Positions 33,661-45,115 of a DNA stretch of 64,000 nucleotides are shown here, piece after piece. Positions within the stretch are counted from its first letter, which is position 1; each line of letters starts with the position of its first letter. The notes under the pieces were generated by a model that saw only the letters and a program-made list of their open reading frames with translations, had not been told where the DNA came from and did no database searches. Source of the stretch: Scatophagus argus (Eukaryota > Chordata > Actinopteri > Scatophagidae). Position numbers and translations under genes: made by a program. Location of the stretch: contig NC_058507.1 of the NCBI RefSeq assembly GCF_020382885.2, forward strand, positions 3,423,715 to 3,487,714, written 5' to 3'.

Positions 33661-36540
33661 CTGCCCCCCCTCCCCTCCACCACAGAGAAACATCGGTGCT
33701 GTCAGCATCCACCAGGCCAATAGCAGACTGCTGCAGTGAGAAGGGAGGAGGTTGGTTTTCAGATTCACTCTCAGGCTGAATGGGCACAGCTGATGTGGTA
33801 GAGCAGAATTTCTTTTGCTCTGCCTTTAAAAATGGCATTGCAACCAATTACTCTCATTACTCTGTGCACCTCTGGAGGCGTAATTTATTCTGCTTTATGT
33901 CCTCATTGCAGGCTCAGATCCATCTGTCAAGCAATTAACAAATCTACATTAATAAGGTGAAAAAACTGGGTCAAACCTTGTTAAAATGACTTGAAATAGC
34001 CCAGTCAGAGGGATCAATACATGTACATTCAGAGCCAGGCACTTAAAGGTTTTAATGCCATAAAGACAATACATTAATTGCCATATAAGAGATTGCTTGG
34101 TACTTGAATAGATCGATGTGGTTGATGTGGTCTGTCCACGCTTTATCTGAACAAAATGAATAATGACTGAATGACTATACACACACTGACACAATGACAC
34201 ACTATACACACATATCAAAATCCTTTGCTGCTAATTGAACAGATGGCTGGTGCTTTATGTTATTAGTTTATACTTAGTACTTTAAAACATAATATTTCCC
34301 CCTTATGCACTTTTCTTTTTGATTATCTTCCTCTCCTTTGTTTTCTGTATTGGTCTGAATGTCCTTTAGTTGAAAGATACCCATTTGGGATGCCCTATAT
34401 ACTGCTGTTGCTGTCTGCAGAGTATCTTTAGACGCATCTATTTGATGTATTTAGACTGCAAATTGATGAGTCACTGATGTTATTGAGCTAACAGTGTGTG
34501 GGAGACACCACTGAGCAAGGAAGTGCTATCTGTATGTGCTGACACAGAGAAACACTCCTGCTGTTTAACATCCAGACATGAGTCAGAGGGTACCTGGAAA
34601 TCATCCATAGTGTTTGCTGAAAACAAAGCATCGAACAATGTTTTTTATACAGGAAGTGTTCCTACTCAAGGACACGCTTTTTGTGACGGACGCTGTCAGG
34701 CTGGCAACAGTTGTAGGACAGTATCTGACTCTCATCTGTCTCTGCAGATACATTAAAAATGAACCTAGTTAAAGGTTCAGGGTGTAGGGTCTTGTGGAGG
34801 ATGGAAACAGTGGCCGTGAAAAACATCATATCCCATTGATGCTAATATGTTCCCCCTAAACCTGGACCTTTTGAAAGTAAAATAATTAAGACTACATGAT
34901 GAATACTGCTGATTCAACCAGTCCTACCAGTTTCTGAAAGTCTTTTCTAAATTGCACACACAAATACAGCAAAATTAGGGAATAAAGCACCATGTTTTGT
35001 TTGTTTCAGTAGAATACAGCTCGATATGTTGGAGGAGAGTCTTAAGGAAGTATTGGCATCCTGCCACACAACATCATCACCCTTTAATTAACTTTTAGTT
35101 GTGACAAAATTCTTTCATACTGTGTTTTTGCTTCTTGTACTTAGGTAAAAGACCTGAATACTGCACTGTTTACTGGGACACTTGATCAGAGCAGAGCCCT
35201 CATTAACAGTCTTATTAGTAGCACCTCTGCTTTTCCAAGTCAAAATGTCTGCTGTGTAGAAGGCCGTGTGAGTGTGCGGGTGCAGGCCGAGGGCAGGTGG
35301 GGGTTCTGGGGAGCTGAAACACACTGTTAATACTTCTCGGCATTTCAGCACAATATAAGGGTTGGGGTTGGGGGGTGGGGAGAGATGTCCACCCTCCTGC
35401 ACTATTGTAAGACGGGTAAATGGACAATTCAGGAAATGTTTCTAAAACCAGTGTTGTTGCTAACTAGCGGGTATTGATAAGTGTAGACTGTAGATTAAAA
35501 TTAGCAGAGAGCCAGTGCTAAGGTCTTTATGTTGTTGCAGTTTTTAGCAGTTGCCAGTAGAGGTCAACGAAACTGATCGATGGCTGAACATTTAAAGGGA
35601 CGGCTCGCCCAAAAGGGACAATCAAATCTTTTCCCAGTCTTTTAGCTAGCGTGTGATCCAAGAGTGTTTTTGGTGTGATTTACTTGAGCTATCAGCCGTA
35701 GTTCACTCAAAGACAGAGAGTGAACAATATGAATCAAAAAAAGGTGACATTTAAAAAACTCTCAGCAGCTCAGCAGTGCTTATATGACATGACATGAATA
35801 CTCACAGGTGTATTCATGTCATGTCGTATAAGCACAACATGAATACTCACAGGAGTCCACAAATCTCATCTTGAGAAGTTTCATCAAGAACAGTTATTAC
35901 AAGCCCAAACCAAATACACCCACCAGCTGCCTTCCTCTGCACATAAAGAATAAACTTTCCCCAGTAGGATTTGTGACTGATGATATGTAGTATGCATAAT
36001 ATTTGAAATATCAGTCTTTCTTCGTGGACCATCCTTCCATACTAAAATTTGATGATGATATTCAGTGCCTTTGAATTCTGGAGTTGACCAGGAAGGATTT
36101 TCACAAGTTGTCTGACCCGGATAGCTGAGGTTACTCACATGTGCTAAATGGTTTCAAATCTGAGCCAATTATAATGCACCTTCTTACACTTGGACCAATC
36201 AAGAGAGACCAATCCATTATAAATCATAAAAACTACTGTCTTGGAGTCATTGTAACAGATCATCTTTTATAAACAAACCAATGCTTATATGTACGAGTCC
36301 AGTGTGGATCTTTACGGCAGGGGATGCTGTCGTTTCATATTTTGAACACTAGGTGGCATATTTATATCACATGAGTTGAGACGTTTTCAGCTGAAAAAAC
36401 AGTTGTGAAAGTGCTTATTGAGTTATATGTGACGAGATAATCTTAACTCATTCACATGTTCACTCATGTTATCTGCAGCAAATCATGAAGTGAAGGATTC
36501 ACGGCCCTTTAAAATCAGTTGTACTCTCATGTAGTCGAAG
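33661..36540. other. Intergenic region between internexin-like gene and nanos1
   Basis: No coding exon was recognised. It contains a long inverted repeat at 35777-35834 and otherwise unique-looking AT-rich sequence. Promoter-proximal enhancers of the internexin-like gene may lie at its left end, but I see no specific site. Confidence 0.5.
35777..35834. repeat. 25-bp inverted repeat with 8-nt loop
   Basis: The left arm (35777-35801, tgcttatatgacatgacatg + aatac) and right arm (35810-35834) are complementary at 24 of 25 positions. A further direct copy of catgaatactcacagg follows at about 35838-35853. It could be a MITE remnant, a recent snap-back duplication, or an RNA hairpin. Confidence 0.85.
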
Positions 36541-36559
36541 GAAAATGCAAATTACGTGT

Positions 36560-37505
36560 TTATTCAGAGGTCATTTACAGTGAATATATTTCCCAATGAT
36601 ACATAAGGTAAAAATAAGTACATAAAACATTTCTATTGACAGATAAAGACTTTGGAATGTCAGGCTTTTCTTTGCTAAAACTGTTCATCCCTTTAATATT
36701 TACAAGAATTGCAGGAATGCATCTCCACACGGGAAAAGAAAAAGTCAATTCAGCATCTGTGTTTTTGAACTTGTGACTGTAAACTGAAACAATAAAGCTT
36801 GGAGCTACTTATTTAGGCAAACTGCATGTCAAATCTACCTTCCACTGGTTTACATTCAGTTGAAATCTGCAAAATACTATCCACATAAAATCACATGAAG
36901 AAAATAGGACATCCAACATATAAACAACACAGAGCTAAGTTTCAATACAAAAGTGTATTCCTTTGGTAGAAAACATTTATCTCAGGAAAAACATGTGCTC
37001 GATATAAAGAAGTATATCTTGCATCTTGCATGGCCTGTCAGACTTCTTACATCCATGCGCCAATGAACTACGGGACTAAACATTCATCTCATATCAGGAG
37101 TGCTGCATATCCATTTACGTTGGCATCTCACATGCACAGGGCTGTTGGCACTGGCTGTTGCTTCTTGAAACACAGCAACTTCTGATTACAACATGAAGGT
37201 GGTCATTCACAGGTCGATCTATACAGTACTTTGGTTCATTTCTGATCACCAAGTCCTTAAGAGTGCTGCGGGGGGTGGATATTGCGCGCCATGCGTCCAA
37301 GTGTAAACTATGTGCCGATAGAGTTACAAGATATAGACGAAAACATTACAAATGAAGCAGTGACACGAACAAAAAAAGTCAATAAAATTCTCATTTTCTT
37401 AAAATCTTTCTCTCCAGACTTGTCTTGTGCATGAAATGGGGCAAAATTACTGCCATACACACTAGTAATTTACAGTGCAACTAAAACTTCCTTCATCTCC
37501 TCTTC
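36560..37505 (-). other. nanos1: Probable nanos1 3' UTR with Pumilio-type site and polyA signal
   Basis: An AATAAA lies near 36560-36565 on the minus strand, about 940 nt past the stop codon. Within this stretch TGTAAATA occurs at 36697-36704 (minus strand), an exact match to the Pumilio recognition element TGTANATA. I looked for, but did not find, a miR-430 seed match (GCACTT). The UTR extent is inferred from the signal only. Confidence 0.45.
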
Positions 37506-38189
37506 TTAGAAGATTTTCAGCCTTTTGCCAATCGCCCTGCCTCCCTTCGCCACTCTCTGGCTCGCCTGGTCTTTGGAAAGCGGGCAGTACTTGATGGTGT
37601 GCGCATTGTCGCCGTTGGCACTGCAGAGGGGGCAAGTGTATGCTCGGAGGATGGGGCACAGGACTCTGCCGTCCGCTGTCTTCAAGATATGGGTGCCGTA
37701 AACTTCCTCCGGTGCGCCGTTATTCCGACAAAAGACGCACACCTTCGGCTCCGGCTTGCACCTCTGAGTCTGTTTGCGCCGTCTGTCCATGGAGAGCAGG
37801 TCGAGGCCGGCGAAGCTTCCTCTATAGGAGGGTGAATCTCTGTCTCCCAGCGGGGAATCGCCGGCAAGGTGTTCGTATGGCCTGAGAAGGGAGATGCGCT
37901 CCTTGAGATCATAGATGGAGATCGGCGGGGAGCCCGGGGCCGCGCAGCAGCACTCCAAAGGTCCGTCGCTGTCCCTTCCGTGCCCAATTACGCAGGAGCA
38001 AACCGGGGAATCGTCCTCCAAGCCAAGGGTCGCTTTAAGAGACTCGGTTATAGAGTTGGGGCTGCAGGATGGGCTGTTGATTTTATTTTTGGCGACAAGC
38101 GTCGACAGGCCGAGGTAGTCGTTCCAAAAATTAAAGGTGTAATCATACGGAGACCGCGCTTCCAGGTAACCGCGGTCTAAAAAATCCAT
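37506..38189 (-). CDS. nanos1: Nanos homolog 1 (nanos1), intronless
   Basis: This is an RNA-binding translational repressor that works with Pumilio and recruits the CCR4-NOT deadenylase. The gene acts in germ cells and the nervous system. The single exon encodes 227 aa. Near the N-terminus (about 15-26) is the NOT1-interacting motif, [13 protein letters not shown], followed by [14 protein letters not shown] as in vertebrate Nanos1. The C-terminal zinc-finger domain (about 153-207) has both units complete: CVFC, 12 residues, His, 10 residues, Cys; then CPLC, 7 residues, His, 4 residues, Cys. A basic tail ([12 protein letters not shown]) follows. The start used is the first in-frame ATG; a GTG ten codons upstream is preceded by an in-frame TGA and is not needed. 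The lack of introns is normal for this family. Confidence 0.96.
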   Translation of the reverse strand: MDFLDRGYLEARSPYDYTFNFWNDYLGLSTLVAKNKINSPSCSPNSITESLKATLGLEDDSPVCSCVIGHGRDSDGPLECCCAAPGSPPISIYDLKERISLLRPYEHLAGDSPLGDRDSPSYRGSFAGLDLLSMDRRRKQTQRCKPEPKVCVFCRNNGAPEEVYGTHILKTADGRVLCPILRAYTCPLCSANGDNAHTIKYCPLSKDQASQRVAKGGRAIGKRLKIF

Positions 38190-40070
38190 CCTGTCAGAGC
38201 TGCAGAGTTTAATGTCCACAGAAGCGAATAGGCGTTTCGGCTGGTGTGTCTGTCAGCATGAGTGGTCTGTGGAGGTGATCTGCTCTCCTTTCCTGCTGGG
38301 GTCTAGTATGCAGCGCACTCAACATGTAGGCGCTGATAAATTCCCCAGAATGAAACAGGGGGGCGTGGTTTGGTTCAACTTGATTATCTCTCTGGCCCCT
38401 AAGGAGGGTCCACAGAGCAGAGCTGGGAGTTACTGAGCTGGGGAAATCAGTTTCCCTCCCACAATATGACTATTACCACGGAAAGAGTATCTCTTTGTGT
38501 TACAGGAGAATTATTTACCCTGTCGGTTGACAGAGACTGACATGTTTTTCCTTCTAATGATTATATATCGGGTTGTTTTGGCCCAAAGTAGAGGGCTTAG
38601 AGAGAAATAGGCCGAAATGTCTATTATGCCTTGCCAGCCCTCATCTTGTCTTGGCTGGTTTCCTTCTCATGTGTACTCGATAAAGCACAACTATGTTGGT
38701 GCCATATTGACACAATTTGGGCCGGTTTTGTCCCAGTGATTTTCATTGTGTACGCAGGTTTTTAATTCACAGACTTAGAAGTGGTGCTTTGTTTGCTTCC
38801 AGTGGCAGCAACAGCAGTTTACTTAAAGGGGCAGCCACCACTGGTTTTGTATTACACTCCCTGGAAGTTAGAGCACCTGCGAGAGACGGGTTTGAAAAGG
38901 AAAAGGTAAAACTCATGCACCACAGAAAAAGACACCTTGACCTTTATCCCTTGCCTAAACAACAAAGACAAGTTTGTCTTGTTTTTTTTTTCTGGTGGAA
39001 AACTGTTTACTTACTGCTTGTCAGCATCGTACTGAAAATCTGTGAAAATTAGCGTGTCATGTTTCCATTGCTGCCAAAAGGAGTATAATAGCCGTGAGTA
39101 TAGCAGAGCGATTTGACCTGGGAATGAATCCCGATTGTACTCTTTCCCACCAAAGACAAAAGCCAGATGTTAGTGGGGTTTTTTCGTCTTCCGTGAAATC
39201 GAAACATGGCCATTAAACCGAGCTTTGTAAATATCTTTTAATAACTTGGCACAATACAGATGAAATTTGCTGGAATTTTTAACTGCAGTCTGCTTCTCAG
39301 TTGATGACATTATAGACAATAAAGAAGAATATTCCGACATATTGAGAATGGGAACATTGCTATCGTTTCTGTTTATTATTTGAAAAAAGTAACTTCCCCT
39401 TCATTTCTCAGCAGTGTAATATAATATGTAGAGTTTCTTCTGATATTTGCTTTATTTCTTGTGAATTATTGGATCATTTCACTGCTTTAGAACAATCTGA
39501 GACTGAAGAGTCACAAATCACAACTCACAGATGATCTGGCACAATGATCTGAAGGGCAGGGGACAGGGAAGAACTGTTTTAATGTACATATGGATATGTG
39601 AGTACTGTTGTTGAGTACAAGACATACCTGAAAAATTGTGAATCTATCTTATAAACTGATGTTCTTTACATCCAAAAGTCCTAATCAAAGCAAGTTTGCA
39701 TAAAAAAATGGGGAGTTAGAATAAGTAGCATCAGCAACCACAAAAAAATGTATGGAAAATAGTTTTGTGCAGGTCTTTGTGTTTGGCATGCAGAAGATTT
39801 CTGGGACACAAAGTGTGGCAACAAAGACAATGAGATGAAGACAAAAAAGAAAGAGGATGGTGCATCAGACCACATTAAGAGATCACTTCCTGCACTGATT
39901 AGCCTATAGTGAGTCGTTTCCATGTGAAGCTGCAGTGTCCTCCCTGCACCTGTTCTGCTTCCCCTGAGTCCACGGCTTTGTGCTCACAACCAGCCCTCCT
40001 CTCCTCCATTGTCTCCTCTGTACAGAGGGCCGTTTAACTTCATTAATATGCATTAAAACAGAATGTGCCC

Positions 40071-40112
40071 TGTGTGTGTGTTGTGTGTGTGTGTGTGTGT
40101 GTATGTGTGTGT
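40071..40112. repeat. (TG)n microsatellite
   Basis: About 20 TG units with two interruptions. Confidence 0.9.
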
Positions 40113-41326
40113 CAGTCAAAGCTCAGTAGGACAGGCTCACAAAAAAGAGACAATGACCGTGTTACTATTTTTGTCAGACACCCAAGTGAAATATTAAGGG
40201 CAGTCAAAGTTGAGACAAAAGTCATTTGCACGTCTTGTATTTTAAGCTTGGAGCCAAAATCCAGTTTGCTATCATTTTGTGGGTTTAAATTAAATTACGG
40301 ACTTAAAGTGAGTCTCTGAAAATGATCCTGTGATTTAGTGTTCTAGGGATATTTAGATAAAAACTTAACCCATATTTTTTTGGGGATTCAGTGTTGTTTT
40401 TAAGCCGATTTTATCGTAACTTCATAAGCATGTTTTTAAGAATGTTTCTACGTTTGTGTATGTTGGCAATCCTTATAATCATAATCCACAATCCACATAA
40501 TCCACATAAATGCTGAAGTAAGACACCTGTATCTGCCTTTTAAAGGGGTTCAAATTTGACGTTAAATCACGCTCAACTGAGCAAACGAAAATATGCGTTT
40601 GTCCAAAATTTGCATGGCCCTGAAATCCTGAAACAGATTCTATAAAAGGAGAATACGCCGACTGCTGCGCTAAAAGTTTCCAGCGAGTGTAGATGGCACA
40701 AAGCATGAAGAAAATCATGTCAGTGAGACAGTTTCTTGCATGTTAGAATAAATTATCATCAGAATACACCACACGGCCCGTTTTCAAGGTCACCTCTGGC
40801 TCTGTGTGCACAAAGGAAATCATGAGAGAGCATTTAAAAGATGAATGGATGCCAAATCACAATAGATAAATTGCATCGTGGGGAGGGGGGGTGCATAACA
40901 TGTGGCTCTGCTGCTTCAGGGTACCTATATTACCCTGAATGCAAAATGTGTTTGGCAGTAACAAAGAAAGTATTGATAATGAATGAGTACCATCAATTTA
41001 AAAAAGGGAGCAGTTGATCTTACAGAAAGGTTTCTAGCATAAAAACAGAAGTCAAGGCAAGTTCATTTGTAGAGGACAGTTCAAAGACTGCAATACATGG
41101 AAACACAGTAAAATCAAACAGTACAGTTCAGTGTCAGTGTATTTGGGGTCTCAGATTTTAATAAAATAAACTGAAGTGCATTAGAGGAAATTACACATTC
41201 AAAGACACAAAGAAACAGACCAGTTTTAGTTTTGAATTTAAGGAGTCACTTTAAAGACAATGAGGAATTTGGTTCCATCTGTGTGCAGACTTAAAACTAA
41301 ACACAGCTTCAGCTTGCTGGGGTTTA

Positions 41327-41360
41327 TACACTCAGTGGCCAGTTTATAAGGTACACTAAG
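41327..41360. mobile_element. Terminal fragment of a DNA transposon (hAT-like)
   Basis: tatacactcagtggccagtt followed by tataaggtacac matches the common terminal motif cactcagtggcca...ttaggtacac of small DNA transposons in fish. No matching second end was found. Confidence 0.4.
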
Positions 41361-42028
41361 TTAAAAAACAGCCCTGAAATAAAGGCTGTGACATCCTATT
41401 TAAAGGGACAGCTTGTAAAATATAGTAATAAATTGTAGGGGGGTTGTTGTAATCAGACTATCACCTCTGAAGGTGCAAAAAGGTATTACGAGACAGGATT
41501 AAGTGATTTAAATCAAGCAGCAGCTTTTTGAAGCTCTGGTGATGTCCTATCCAATTTCCTTCATTTCCTTCCATAAAACCAAGAAGGAGTAAAAGGCTTC
41601 CTGTACATTTCAGGCATTTCGAGGCACTTAAAAAGAATGCATTATAAGCTTAAACTGGTAACTGGCTGAGACAACAATAAGGACTCTGAGAGTTATTTCC
41701 ATTGTAGCCAAGCAGCAGCAACAAATCTTGCTTTGTGCACACAATATGTGGCCATTGTTCAGCTCTGTTTGCGTCTCAGTCCTGTCTGGCCTCCGCACAG
41801 GCTGGTACGGGTTCAGTTAATGCAGCGATTCCGACTTCTAAAGGGTTAAAAATCTTCATGTGTGAATACTGTTTCAGAGTGTGATGATCGCACCCAGAGG
41901 CCTCCTAGGCAGCTCTGTCTGCCGAGCAGCCGAGGCTGAGATGGGCAGGCACTGCTCCCCCATTCATCACTGTCAAGTTGAATGGAAAATTAACAAATCC
42001 CTTAATTAAAAGACCTCTCCAGACTCTG

Positions 42029-42031
<3 letters not shown>

Positions 42032-42062
<31 letters not shown>

Positions 42063-42127
42063 TTGAGGGGGGGGGGGGGCACGTGCCAGCTGCACTGCTA
42101 CATTGTTCAAGCCTGGCATAAGAGATT

Positions 42128-42194
<67 letters not shown>
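42032..42194. repeat. Opposed (TG)n and (CA)n microsatellites with G-run between
   Basis: A 29-nt TG run (42032-42060), a G13 run (42067-42079) and a 63-nt CA run (42132-42194) lie within 165 bp. TG and CA are reverse complements, so the two tracts can pair into a long hairpin; each may also adopt Z-DNA. Open frames reading through here are just Cys-Val and Thr-His dipeptide repeats. Confidence 0.92.
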
Positions 42195-42195
<1 letters not shown>

Positions 42196-44559
42196 ACTCC
42201 CTTCCATGCAAACATACACAGTCACAGATACAAACAACCCACCACTTCCATTCACCCCTGCCAGCCCCGTCTCTGCATTAATTGCACAAACTGCATAATG
42301 CGGCCGGCCGGAGGAGCGCTTCATTTTGGATCTCTGTATGTCCCCAGACACAGAGCCAGGAGGGGAGTCAGTTGGGGCTTTGATCCCTGACCTCTGTCTC
42401 CTCTCTTGGGAATTTAGGACTGCATCCCTAACGGTCCGTCCATCTGCACACATGCACTTGTGCACCCTCTGCTGCCTCCCCCAGACCCCAGCTCCTGTCG
42501 CAGACCCAACCCCAGACACGTGTCACTGTCACCAGCAGCAATGGGGAATGCTAAACAAGCCGAGGTCAACCTGAAATTAGGGGGTGTCTGTCGGCCCGTC
42601 AAGTGCTTTGTCACGACCACCAGCTCTCTGAATGTGTCCTGCTATTACTTCCACCTCCTCCTACTCCTCCTCTCAGCAGCTAGGCATTCATGTATTCACA
42701 CACACATAAACACAATATCCTCTTGACATGGTGGAAGTGGTAGGACTGAAAGGAATGTGGATTGGTGTCCAGATAGATAGAGACCAGAGAAAATCTGAAT
42801 ATACACTTTCATATTAATGTGTGAAATGTTGAATAAATATTTTGACATTTTTAACTCTTGATTTCCATGTTGGATACCATTCAAAACTATTTTAGTAGCT
42901 GTTTATAGTTTAAATAAGTTCTCTTGCACAAATACCAAACATTCCCTGGTCCTGGCCTCTCCCAGGTTTCTCTGCTGCTCCCTGTTTTATATCAGTATAT
43001 AAACTGGATGTCTTCAGGTTTGTTGAACAAAAAAAATAATCTCAAGACTTCACAATTTTATTTCTCCTTGGCAAAAGACACGCTCTTGTTTCATTTAATA
43101 TTTAAGTTACCTAATTTGTTCTGAATGTCAGAACAATCATACAGGAGAGCAGTGATTACGTATCAATAACACCTTTGATCATGTGTTTGGTCCATAGAAT
43201 GTCATGAGATAGAGAAAAATCATTAATTATAAAATTACTGTTGCTGACTGATAGTCTATCAATCAGATCTTTGCTCTAGATGAAACTATTTTCAGTTTGG
43301 AAATTAGTCACTGATGCAATAGTGTGTTAATTTTATCCAGCGCCAATGCAGAGAAAACCTTCTGACGCAAGGTTGTTTGCTTCCAGTGACCCAACAGTAA
43401 TGTATAAATAACACACAAAAAATAATAACACTTGGTCAAAACACCCCACTGGTCCTGAGTTTAGTTGTGTCTGTGCTGTGCTGATTTTCAACAAAATACT
43501 GTTTTTAAAAGGTCTTCATGAATTCCATCTATTTATTAGAGTTAAATGAAAAAGCTCTGCTGAGTCCAGTGGCTGTAACTGAACTTGTCACCACAACAAG
43601 GGGAGGAGGAGGAGGAGGACGACGACGACGATGAGGAGGGAAGTTGTGGGCCCAAGGATCAGAAACTTGTTTAACTCACCCAAATCTGCAGAGATTAGAG
43701 CGGGAAGTGGTCAAAGGGTTTAGAGTGTATCGGTACAATGGGGCCGAGAGGATTAGAGGTGGATTCGCTGAGCCCCTGTGATGCCCTTCATCTCTGGGGG
43801 TCCGCAGCCAGAGCACCTTTGTTGGGTTAACTAACGGCACTTCCCATGAACGCAGTGAACAGACCAATCCTTTTTTAATGATGCAGGGAAAATTCCATTG
43901 GCCCTGATCACCGCAGTGCTTTCGAGGGCCGCTATTGTCCCACACACCATGTCGAGCTTTTAAACTGTGCAGCCAGGCGAGTGGACTACGAGGCGTTTGA
44001 AGTCTGTAGTGTTTTCACCCGGTGGAAATAACCTTTACTAAGACAATGCTGATACATGCATCTACTTTATGGTGGGACCATAGTGCTAACACTAGCACTG
44101 CCATGGCTTTAATTGCCACTGTGGCCACCCATGTCTAAAATATACGCAGTAGTACAGAGCTTAATGGGTTGTAACATAGTGCTATCAAGTGGTAAATGTC
44201 TATATGAAAGGTAGATGGTAGTAACCATCCAAATGGTCTTATACTGTCCCCTTGTGAGGTTCCACTGTCTTAGTGCTGTACATCAAGCTGCAGACTGAAT
44301 GATAAGTGAAACATTTTCTCATTTGCAGAGCTGATCTGCAGAGAAATAATCTTAATGGCTGACCAGCACCACAATGGGTGGAGCCAAAGAGTCATGTCTA
44401 ACCAGTATGAATAGAATGGATGGAAGACATGCTAACTACAGTTTTCAATCATTTCTAAATTTCGAGTGCAGTAAACTAACTAGCTTCATGGTAGTAGAAT
44501 TATTTCCAATAACTCACAGTGAAACAAATGAGGCTGCACTTACACAAATCAGTGCTTTG
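42195..44559. other. Gene desert segment
   Basis: No coding exon was recognised. A GGA/GAC triplet run lies at about 43598-43640. The section at 42240-42700 is comparatively GC-rich but has no conserved protein frame. Confidence 0.45.
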
Positions 44560-45115
44560 AGTTAAATGCTACAGACACGATGCTAATATGTTCTTGTTTA
44601 GCTGGTAATGTACATTATGTTCAAGATCTTAGCTTAGCATATGAGCATATTAGCACCAAGTGCAGTGAGGCTGATGGGAATGTCAGAGCTAACAGGTCAT
44701 TAACCAAAGTATCATACAAATAAAACTGTGGACTCAATGCTGGTGTCTGATGAAAGATTAACAGATCACAAAAATTATTATAGCTGGATGGGTGGCAGTC
44801 CATTCAGCGGTTCACGCTACAAATGTCAGCCTCATGGTAGTGTACATTGTCTGTAAAACGCAGAAGTGTGTACAAAGTTTTGTGCCAATACATCAAGCGA
44901 TTCTTTTTCATCGGAAAAGTGAAATCTTTGACCCTCTTGTGGTGCTAGAGGAGACATCAAGCATCAACAGAGTCATGAGGCTTCGTCTTCTGGCCACTAT
45001 GAATGTCTGTGTTAAATTTTATGGCAGTTCATCCAGCTTTTTCCAAGCTGTTGGATCAACACACTGGGAGACGTGTCTGAAATATTGCCATCTATGGAGC
45101 TACAGTTTAAGTTGA
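44560..45115. repeat. Old dispersed repeat, long copy
   Basis: Contains agttaaatgctacagacacg, gatgctaatatg, cttagcttagcat, gtggtgctagagg and cactatgaatgtctgtgtta. It then has attttatggcagttcatcca, the hallmark of the dispersed family also seen near 5850, 47925 and 54815. An open frame at 44792-45115 is this repeat, not a gene. Confidence 0.5.

Larger units (their letters stand above)
38190..41950. other. Intergenic: nanos1 upstream region and start of gene desert
   Basis: The first 250 bp should hold the nanos1 promoter (a GC/CACC-type box, ggggggcgtggtttgg, at about 38358-38373; no TATA seen). Further right are a TG microsatellite (40071-40112), a degraded dispersed repeat (about 41045-41130, caaggcaagttcatttgtag) and a transposon-end fragment (41327-41360, cactcagtggccagtttata). 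No coding exon was recognised. Confidence 0.5.

Noticed and set aside
38190..38219. Upstream GTG start for nanos1 (ten extra codons)
   Set aside because: GTG is not expected as a start here; the first in-frame ATG at 38189 gives the normal vertebrate Nanos1 N-terminus.
42033..42519. Cys-Val and Thr-His repeat proteins on both strands
   Set aside because: Translations of TG/CA microsatellites, not genes.
44792..45115. 107-aa open frame on the + strand
   Set aside because: Lies wholly inside a dispersed repeat copy also found at 5850, 47925 and 54815.
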